Source: Desulfocapsa sp.
GTDB taxonomy: Bacteria > Desulfobacterota > Desulfobulbia > Desulfobulbales > Desulfocapsaceae
DNA: 9,788 bases
Reading direction: 5' to 3'
NCBI GenBank assembly: GCA_029934915.1
Contig: JAOZLI010000082.1
Coordinates: 1 to 9,788 of the forward strand
Shown here: positions 1 to 5,606 of the stretch, piece after piece
How the letters are laid out: every line of letters begins with the position of its first letter
Numbering within the stretch: position 1 is the first letter of the stretch
Made by a program: the position numbers and the translations under genes
The notes under the pieces: generated by a model
Seen by the model: only the letters and a program-made list of their open reading frames with translations
Told to the model about the DNA's origin: nothing
Database searches by the model: none

Positions 1-810
1 CTTGTGCTGCAGTGCGTTTCCTTTCTTCTGCTTCTTGTTGGTGTCAGCTTGATATTCCCCCCCATACTTACCGGGATCATGTGTGGTACCGGAGTCCTGA
101 AAATTAGTGGGGAAACAGGTGTTCGTATGTTGCTTGTTCGAATCTGTACTCTGCTGGTTCTGTTCGTCTGGTATCAGCTTGATTCGGCAAGCAGGGAATT
201 ACCCGAAAAAGATATGAAGATGATTGCTGCGAAGGGGATGCTTTTTTCGGTTCCTTTTGTCGTGCTGGGTGCATGGCTGAGTGCAAAGACCTTGTGGTTG
301 TTAAATACGGGCGTGAGTGGGGATTGTTGCAGTCTCGCCTATGGTGCAACGGATGTTGGAGGCAAGTTCTCTTTTAACCCTGATATCTGGTTGCTCTTTT
401 TAACGGTCTCCAGTATAGGGCTGTTTCTGCTGGCCCTTTTTGTTGCCAGTAAAAAGGAATCATCACAACGTCTGATTGCAATTACCAGTTGTTGCGGAAT
501 CGTCTGGTGTCTGCCGGCCTCGGTTTGTCTGCTCTATTATTTTTCTGCATATTATTATGGGGTGAGCCAGCATCCCTGTTTCTGGTGTCTGTTTCTGCCG
601 GGCAATTACTTCGTAGGCTATCCTCTGTTTTTTGCCATGACTCTTGTCTTCTCTCAGAGTGTTGTTCTTTTTGTGTACGGGCGTTTCTCAATTTTTAAGC
701 CACAACTCTTAGGATGGTCACGAAAAAAGATGCGGAAAAGTGCTGGATTGATCATTGTGGGAATGCTTGTTTACTTGCTATTAACAGGTAGTGCTGTTCT
801 TTTTCTCTGA
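1..810 (+). CDS. Polytopic membrane protein with paired cysteines (5' end probably cut by window)
   Basis: I do not recognise a named gene. The frame is open from base 1; the first usable start is GTG at 4, so the true start may lie outside the window. From GTG the product is 268 residues with about seven hydrophobic segments (near 4-26, 42-58, 78-100, 128-148, 157-180, 203-226, 247-267). Loops between segments 4-5 (ASKKESSQR) and 6-7 (RKKMRK) are basic and so probably cytoplasmic. This puts the 3-4 and 5-6 loops outside. Both outer loops carry cysteine pairs: CC at 108-109 and CFWC at 192-195, the latter followed by a GYPL turn at 205-208. Two periplasmic Cys pairs recall DsbB/VKOR thiol-redox membrane proteins, but the segment count differs and a redox role is inference only. 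The last 59 bases overlap the convergent xdhB end; they encode the seventh segment, so the overlap looks genuine in this frame. Confidence 0.75.
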   Translation, partial: LVLQCVSFLLLLVGVSLIFPPILTGIMCGTGVLKISGETGVRMLLVRICTLLVLFVWYQLDSASRELPEKDMKMIAAKGMLFSVPFVVLGAWLSAKTLWLLNTGVSGDCCSLAYGATDVGGKFSFNPDIWLLFLTVSSIGLFLLALFVASKKESSQRLIAITSCCGIVWCLPASVCLLYYFSAYYYGVSQHPCFWCLFLPGNYFVGYPLFFAMTLVFSQSVVLFVYGRFSIFKPQLLGWSRKKMRKSAGLIIVGMLVYLLLTGSAVLFL

Positions 811-3106
811 TTTTGTCAATAGTTCGCAAAACAGTTTCACTTGTGGCAGGAATGGTTAAATCCGGTTCTGTTTTATGATCACCCACGGCTGAGACAGCGT
901 CTTTAATTGCCATCCATACCGAAAGGCCATGCATAAAAGGAGGCTCGCCAATGGCTTTACTCTGTTTGATGGTATTGGGGTTTGGGTAGCCTTTAAGGAG
1001 TGAAACTCTGAAGTCATTTGGAATGTCTGATATGGTGGGTATTTTGTAGGTGCTGGGGGAGTGGGTGAGCAGGTTGCCCTTCGTATCGTATCGCAACTCT
1101 TCATTCGTTATCCAGCCAACTCCCTGTATAAAACCACCTTCAATCTGTCCGATATCTATCTTTTCATTTATGGACTTTCCAGCATCGTGCAAAATATCGG
1201 TACGCAGGAGTTCTACTTTTCCGGTCAGGGTATCAATAGAAACTTCTGAGACAGACATACCGGTGGCAAAATAATGAAAGGGTTCGCCTTTGCCTGTCTC
1301 ACGGTCAAAATGAATATTGGGTGTTTTGTAAAAACCTGTCGCACTTAAACTAATGCGATCCAGGTATGCTATTTGAATTAATTCTTGAAAAGAGATCTGG
1401 CGCTGGCGGTTTTTTGTGTCAAAAACCATATTATCAGCAAACGTTACATTTGCACTTTTCGTCTGCATGCTGTTTTTGTTTTCATTAAAAAAAGTGGCAG
1501 CAAGTTCTTGAAGCCTTACCTTAATTTTTTCAATTCCTGCTTTTACTGCCATGCCATTAAGGTCTGTACCCGAAGAGGCTGCCGTGGCAGATGTGTTTGG
1601 AACTTTAGTTGTGTTGGTGGCATTGGTTTTTATATACTGTAAATCAATTCCCAATTCTGAGGCGGCTATCTTTAATATTTTTGTATGTAATCCCTGCCCC
1701 ATCTCAACTCCACCGTGATTAATCAGTACCGTTCCGTCCTGGTATATATTTATCAATGCTCCGGCTTGATTGAGAAAAGCAGTAGTGAAGGAGATTCCAA
1801 ATTTAACGGGTGTCAGGGCGAGACCTTTTTTTACAAATTCGTTTTCACGATTAAATTGCTGTACTTCCTTTCTTCTCTTCCAATACTCGGAAGTGCTGAC
1901 CAGTTGTTCTAAAAGGACTCCTAAACAATTGTTAGTTATGAGCTGCCCGTAGTGAGTTCTGTTGTTGCGATCTGGTTGATACAAATTGAGCTTTCTGACC
2001 TCAAGCCCGTCTTTTTTAAGAAATCGTGCAATCCGGTCAACAATATTTTCTATCACTGCCATTCCCTGTGGCCCGCCAAAACCACGAAACGCGGTGTTTG
2101 GAGGCAGGTTTGTTTTCCAGGAATTACCACTCACCGTGAGATTTGGAATAAAATAGGCGTTATCTATATGAAACATTGCCCGAGCCAGAATTGGCATTGT
2201 CAAATCTGCTGCAGCACCAGCGTTGGCGTGTAATTTCACGTCAAGGGCTGTTATTTTACCCGTATCATCAAAACCCACATGATAGTTGCTTAGAAAATCA
2301 TGTCTTTTACCGGTCATGATCTGATCTTCATCCCGTGTAAGACGAATCTTGACGGGCCTGCGGGTAGCTGTGGCAAGCAGTGCAGCCCAAGCGGCATAAT
2401 GATTTGCCTGGGTTTCCTTGCCCCCAAAGGCTCCTCCCAAACGACGTACTTCCACTTCCACCTCATTACGATTGATTCCCAGTACCTTGGCGGCAATGGC
2501 CTGAGTTTCTGAGGGGTGTTGTGTTGAACTGAAAATTTTAAGTTCCCGGTCTTCGCCCGGAATTGCCATAGCCGTTTGGGTTTCAAGATACCAATGTTCC
2601 TGGCCGCCCGTTACAAAATCTCCATGGAGAGTATGTCTGCAGTTTTGTAAGGCATTGCTGGTATTGCCCGTTTCGATTGTTTGCTCGGGTTGCAGACGAC
2701 TATTTTTGGTGATTGCTGTTGGAATATCAAGGATGGGCTCAAGGGCCTCATATTCAATTCGGATGAGCTTTGCTGCGTGTCTGGCGATATCCAGGTTTTC
2801 TGCAGCGATAAGTAGCACGGCCTGGCCAATAAAATGCACGGTGGACTTGGCAAGGCATGGTTCGTCCTTGAGCACCGGACCCATCTGGTTGAGACCGGTA
2901 ATATCTTTGTATGATAGAACTGCTTTGACACCAGGGAGCTGCAGGGCGTCAGCAACATGTACAGAGTGAATTATAGCATGGGCGTGAGGGCTGTAAAGCA
3001 CCATACCGTGAAGCAACTGCTCACTTTCCTCGATATCATTAATATACAACGACTGGCCGGTTACATGCTTTATGGCACTGTTGTGATGTGGTGTTGTGTC
3101 GTTCAT
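752..3106 (-). CDS. xdhB: Xanthine dehydrogenase, molybdenum cofactor-binding large subunit
   Basis: This is the catalytic subunit that hydroxylates hypoxanthine/xanthine at the Mo centre and passes electrons to XdhA; cytoplasmic. Its 784 residues match the bipartite Rhodobacter capsulatus-type XdhB (about 780). Aligning by eye to bovine xanthine oxidoreductase keeps every active-site residue: Q196 (SSTQH; bovine Q767), GGAFGGKE with E231 (E802), R309 (R880), AFRGFGGPQ with R341/F343 (R912/F914), GISFT with F440/T441 (F1009/T1010) and GEPP with the catalytic base E721 (E1261). E231 plus R309 mark a purine hydroxylase; aldehyde oxidases replace both, and there is no CoxL AYxCSFR motif. Other Moco loops are GGVEMGQGLHTK (465-476) and EGGFIQGVGW (656-665). 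The ATG lies 3 nt after the xdhA stop with no clear Shine-Dalgarno, so translation is probably coupled. About 15 residues follow the usual family end and run antisense into the neighbouring membrane-protein gene. Confidence 0.97.
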   Translation of the reverse strand: MNDTTPHHNSAIKHVTGQSLYINDIEESEQLLHGMVLYSPHAHAIIHSVHVADALQLPGVKAVLSYKDITGLNQMGPVLKDEPCLAKSTVHFIGQAVLLIAAENLDIARHAAKLIRIEYEALEPILDIPTAITKNSRLQPEQTIETGNTSNALQNCRHTLHGDFVTGGQEHWYLETQTAMAIPGEDRELKIFSSTQHPSETQAIAAKVLGINRNEVEVEVRRLGGAFGGKETQANHYAAWAALLATATRRPVKIRLTRDEDQIMTGKRHDFLSNYHVGFDDTGKITALDVKLHANAGAAADLTMPILARAMFHIDNAYFIPNLTVSGNSWKTNLPPNTAFRGFGGPQGMAVIENIVDRIARFLKKDGLEVRKLNLYQPDRNNRTHYGQLITNNCLGVLLEQLVSTSEYWKRRKEVQQFNRENEFVKKGLALTPVKFGISFTTAFLNQAGALINIYQDGTVLINHGGVEMGQGLHTKILKIAASELGIDLQYIKTNATNTTKVPNTSATAASSGTDLNGMAVKAGIEKIKVRLQELAATFFNENKNSMQTKSANVTFADNMVFDTKNRQRQISFQELIQIAYLDRISLSATGFYKTPNIHFDRETGKGEPFHYFATGMSVSEVSIDTLTGKVELLRTDILHDAGKSINEKIDIGQIEGGFIQGVGWITNEELRYDTKGNLLTHSPSTYKIPTISDIPNDFRVSLLKGYPNPNTIKQSKAIGEPPFMHGLSVWMAIKDAVSAVGDHKTEPDLTIPATSETVLRTIDKIREKEQHYLLIASKQAFPQ

Positions 3107-3109
3107 CTG

Positions 3110-4564
3110 CTATGCTATGGTTTCAAGGTAAAACTTCATGAGCAAGTTGCCGGCAACCATTGTTCTGTAGTCTGCACCAGCTCGTACGTCACTGAGAGGG
3201 GTGAACTCGTCTTTTACAATCAACATTGCCTGCTGTATATTTCTTTGGTCCCAGGGGGAACCAAGAAGAAAGTTCTCTGTTTTTGTCGCTCGCTTTGTTG
3301 TCGCAGCCATTCCTCCATAAGCAAGAATGATTTTTTTTATAAGGTTACCTTCTAATTCAAGGCTGAACCCTGCACTCACCGATGAAATGTCCACATGTTC
3401 TCTTTTACTGACTTTATAGAATCTGTTGCTGCAGTTGTTCTTCGGTTTTGGAATGATAATGTTCTCTATGAGTTCATTCGGCTGTATGGCTGTTTTTCGA
3501 TAGCTAAGTATAAAGTCTTCCACGGAAAGTTCTCTTTTTTCAGACCTACTGGTCAGAGTCACGCTGGCCTCCAGAGAGAAAAGCAGGGGGATCGCATCGT
3601 TTATGGGCGACGCTGAAGCAATATTTCCTCCAATGGTTGCCAGGTTTCGTATCTGTTTTGAGGCAAATAGCCGTATCATTTCTGTGAAGACAGGCAGTTG
3701 GTTTTGCAGCTTTTTGGTAATGGACTCCAGCGCCATTCCTGCGCCAATGGTAAATACAGTGTCAGTCTCTGTGAATTCTTGTAAAGAATCGATAGCAGAT
3801 AAATCAATAACTGTTTGGAGCAGTTCGAATTGTTTCGTCTGTTTCAAGGAAATATCGGTTGAGCCCGACAGAATAACGGCGTCGGGATGGGTTTCCTTTG
3901 CCTGTAGGGCCTCGTCTATTGTCAGTGGTTGGAAATAGCTTTGTGTGGACGTCTCAATAGTGATGCTTGTTTGGGGAGTGTTTATTGTCTGAATAAGTTG
4001 AAGGGTGTGCTCTTCGTTTTCAGTGAACCAGTCATCATTGTTTGCTGGCAGGCTGGCACCGGCGTTTATCATGGGTTGATATCCGGTACAGCGGCACAGA
4101 TTCCCATTTAAGTACTCTTCAACCTCTGTGCGATCAGGAGCGGGAACGTTTTTATAGAGGCCGAAAAGGGACATGACCACACCGGGAGTACAATACCCGC
4201 ATTGTGTGCCATCTGCTTCCATTAAAGCAGTTTGAACGGGATGTAATTGTAGTCCCTTCGCTGTTGTGGTGTGGGCGAGATTCTCGACGGTGATAACCTG
4301 CTTCCCATGTATCATGGGCAGAAAAACGAGGCAGGAATTAACAGCTTTATAGTGTATCGTTCCGTTTTTTTGTTCAGCGATTACAACCGTACAGGCTCCA
4401 CAATCTCCCTCTGCGCAACCCTCCTTAACGCCCTTGTGATCAGGCAATGAACGGAGATAGGTTAACAGGGTGGTTGTGGGTGCTAAAGAGCAATGAACAA
4501 AATCAATGGTGACGATTTCGTTATCCAAAATAAACTGGATAGTGTTGTTTTTTACCCGAGTCAT
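3110..4564 (-). CDS. xdhA: Xanthine dehydrogenase, [2Fe-2S]/FAD small subunit
   Basis: This is the electron-transfer subunit: electrons from the Mo centre in XdhB cross two [2Fe-2S] clusters to FAD and then an acceptor, usually NAD+. The 484 residues fit R. capsulatus-type XdhA (about 460). Domains in order: plant-ferredoxin-like [2Fe-2S] domain (about 8-90) with C50, C55, C58 (GCAEGDCGACTV) and C78; helical [2Fe-2S] domain (about 100-175) with C122/C125 (QCGYCTPG) and C157/C159 (GNLCRCTGY); a linker (about 176-205); an FAD-binding domain (about 208-370) with ILSGSTDIS and the NLATIGGNIASASPINDAIP flavin loop at 307-326; and a C-terminal CO-dehydrogenase-flavoprotein-like domain (about 377-480). 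All eight cluster cysteines are present. An in-frame TAA four codons upstream makes ATG at 4564 the first ATG; the ribosome site is weak. NAD+ versus other acceptors cannot be decided from sequence alone. Confidence 0.97.
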   Translation of the reverse strand: MTRVKNNTIQFILDNEIVTIDFVHCSLAPTTTLLTYLRSLPDHKGVKEGCAEGDCGACTVVIAEQKNGTIHYKAVNSCLVFLPMIHGKQVITVENLAHTTTAKGLQLHPVQTALMEADGTQCGYCTPGVVMSLFGLYKNVPAPDRTEVEEYLNGNLCRCTGYQPMINAGASLPANNDDWFTENEEHTLQLIQTINTPQTSITIETSTQSYFQPLTIDEALQAKETHPDAVILSGSTDISLKQTKQFELLQTVIDLSAIDSLQEFTETDTVFTIGAGMALESITKKLQNQLPVFTEMIRLFASKQIRNLATIGGNIASASPINDAIPLLFSLEASVTLTSRSEKRELSVEDFILSYRKTAIQPNELIENIIIPKPKNNCSNRFYKVSKREHVDISSVSAGFSLELEGNLIKKIILAYGGMAATTKRATKTENFLLGSPWDQRNIQQAMLIVKDEFTPLSDVRAGADYRTMVAGNLLMKFYLETIA

Positions 4565-4667
4565 TTCTTTACAGAGTTATGGTATTTTATAAATATTTAG
4601 CATGTTAGTCGTTTATTGCACTTTCCTCGTCTTTTACTAACAGCCTTTAGCCTACAGCCTAAATAAC
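4565..4667 (-). promoter_or_regulatory. xdhC-xdhA intercistronic spacer
   Basis: The spacer is 103 nt long, far longer than the 3 nt between xdhA and xdhB. Read on the minus strand it holds a run of AGGCT heptamers just after the xdhC stop, then an AT-rich stretch with a TATAAAAT box (plus-strand 4584-4591) about 20 nt before the xdhA ATG. No convincing -35 hexamer sits at the right distance. It may be an internal promoter or an mRNA-processing site that uncouples XdhC from XdhAB levels. No gene or clear intrinsic terminator is seen. Confidence 0.25.
4640..4660. repeat. Three-unit degenerate heptamer tandem repeat
   Basis: The plus strand reads ACAGCCT, TTAGCCT, ACAGCCT in immediate succession (units at 4640, 4647 and 4654). 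On the coding (minus) strand this is AGGCTGT, AGGCTAA, AGGCTGT. The GCCTA that overlaps the xdhC stop on the minus strand (4673-4669) can pair with either of two downstream TAGGC copies, giving a short five-pair hairpin with a 7-nt loop or a longer-loop alternative. There is no T-run after it, so it is not a standard terminator. Confidence 0.6.
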
Positions 4668-5477
4668 CTAGGCAGTCATAGTGTTTTTTACATCAATCAT
4701 TTTTGCAAGAATACTCACTGCAATTTCTTGTGGTGATACTGCATTGAATGAAATTCCAATGGGCATGTCAATCCTGTTCAGCTCTTTTTCTGTGAGGATA
4801 TGCTGTTCTGTTAAACGTTTTCTTGCTTGGGAAATTTTCTTTGTACTGCCAATCATCCCAATGTAGGCGGATGGCTTTTTTGCACATATGGAAAGGAGTT
4901 TCTCATCAGTTGCATGGGTGTGGGTTGCGATCATAATAAAGGTGCTTGTATCAAAAATAATATCTTCAATGGAATCAGTACAGTCTTTTCCAATATAATT
5001 CAGATTGACGTTATGGTTTGTATTCACAGGAATTTCTATTTTTCTATCGTCAAAAAGGGTTACATGAAAATCAAAGTCAGGGGCATATCTGGCAACTGCC
5101 TGGCCGACATGACCGCTGCCAAAAATATAGAGTTTTAGATCCGGGAGTATGGGCTCGATGTATATCTCAGTGACGCCACCGCAACTCATATCCAGATCTT
5201 TGGCCAAATCATATACCCGTTTAGCCGGTTTGGAGGTTTTTATCGCTTCCTGCGCGTCCTTAATTGCCAGCATTTCAAGTCTGCCTCCGCCCACGGTTCC
5301 TTCGATGCTGCCATCTTCATAAACGATCATCTTGGCACTTTGCTTTTGCGGAGCTGAACCTTTAGAATCAGTAATAATGCAAAGAGCGGCTTTCTTACCC
5401 ATGGTTCTTGCTTTTTCAATACTTGCGTAAATGCTTATCATTACATCTGTCCAATTTAGAGAGTTTATCATTCCCAT
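4668..5477 (-). CDS. xdhC: XdhC, molybdenum cofactor insertion/sulfuration chaperone for xanthine dehydrogenase
   Basis: In R. capsulatus XdhC binds Moco, helps its sulfuration with a NifS-like desulfurase and delivers it to XdhB; it is not part of the final enzyme. The product here has 269 residues. The N-terminal XdhC/CoxI domain (about 15-110) includes KGSAPQKQSAKM (39-50), TVGGGRLE (61-68) and the conserved cysteine motif MSCGG (97-101). The C-terminal Rossmann domain starts at LYIFGSGHVGQAVA (116-129) and contains AYIGMIGSTKK (204-214) and a final PIGI..NAVSPQEIAVSILA block (239-258). The gene is first in the xdh operon, ahead of xdhA. The start is uncertain: ATG at 5477 and ATG at 5471 are both possible and neither has a good Shine-Dalgarno. 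The 5477 ATG overlaps the TAA of a short upstream minus-strand frame (TAATG), so re-initiation is conceivable. Confidence 0.95.
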   Translation of the reverse strand: MGMINSLNWTDVMISIYASIEKARTMGKKAALCIITDSKGSAPQKQSAKMIVYEDGSIEGTVGGGRLEMLAIKDAQEAIKTSKPAKRVYDLAKDLDMSCGGVTEIYIEPILPDLKLYIFGSGHVGQAVARYAPDFDFHVTLFDDRKIEIPVNTNHNVNLNYIGKDCTDSIEDIIFDTSTFIMIATHTHATDEKLLSICAKKPSAYIGMIGSTKKISQARKRLTEQHILTEKELNRIDMPIGISFNAVSPQEIAVSILAKMIDVKNTMTA

Positions 5478-5490
5478 TAGGGTTCACTCA

Positions 5491-5500
5491 TACCATGGTA
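5491..5500. promoter_or_regulatory. Perfect 10-bp palindrome upstream of xdhC, possible operator
   Basis: TACCATGGTA reads the same on both strands and ends 14 bp upstream of the xdhC ATG. The symmetry stops there, as flanking bases do not pair. A 10-bp perfect palindrome in a 129-bp gap is suggestive but can occur by chance, and it matches no operator I can name. Confidence 0.2.
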
Positions 5501-5540
5501 CCTTTTTTTGTATTCTCTGGCGAACAAAGATTGGAGAGAG

Positions 5541-5603
5541 ATGGATTTTGTGATACACCGAAAGAAAGGATATTGTGAAAATTGCGCCAAAATTATGGCT
5601 TGA
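5541..5603 (+). CDS. Possible 20-residue leader peptide ahead of the hybrid kinase
   Basis: ATG at 5541 is preceded by GGAGAG (5533-5538), the best ribosome-binding sequence in this gap. It opens 20 codons (MDFVIHRKKGYCENCAKIMA) ending in TGA at 5601-5603. The frame is the same as the kinase, whose ATG at 5607 follows after one codon. The kinase ATG itself has no good Shine-Dalgarno, so translation could be coupled from this leader by re-initiation. A second nested frame, GTG at 5575 after AAAGGA, runs 11 codons and ends in TGA overlapping the kinase ATG (ATGA). The peptide has a CENC motif and a basic stretch. It may be chance, or the remnant of a longer kinase N-terminus cut off by an in-frame stop. 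Confidence 0.25.
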   Translation: MDFVIHRKKGYCENCAKIMA

Positions 5604-5606
5604 AGA

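Larger units (their letters stand above)
5478..5606. promoter_or_regulatory. Divergent promoter region between xdhC and the hybrid kinase
   Basis: These 129 bp are the only place for the 5' control signals of the xdh operon (minus) and the kinase (plus). Promoter hexamers are poor matches to sigma-70 in both directions; TTGTGA near 5548 with an AT-rich block near 5570 is the best plus-strand guess. The region includes a perfect palindrome at 5491-5500, a T-tract at 5503-5509 and a small plus-strand reading frame at 5541-5603. I see no purine riboswitch or other recognisable structured leader. Confidence 0.5.

Noticed and set aside
752..3106. Aldehyde oxidase, CO dehydrogenase or nicotinate hydroxylase instead of xanthine dehydrogenase
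   Set aside because: E231 and R309 match bovine E802 and R880, which aldehyde oxidases replace. The CoxL AYxCSFR motif is absent, and size and partner genes fit the XdhAB type.
2957..3355. 132-residue plus-strand frame across the xdhA/xdhB junction
   Set aside because: It is antisense to two strongly conserved xdh genes and its product shows no domain; a shadow frame.
4657..4673. Intrinsic terminator after xdhC
   Set aside because: The hairpin has only five pairs and is not followed by a T-run on the minus strand, so it is unlikely to end transcription by itself.
5478..5606. Purine or other riboswitch ahead of xdhC or the kinase
   Set aside because: No conserved riboswitch core or three-way-junction pairing could be recognised, and the space ahead of each start is short once a promoter is allowed for.
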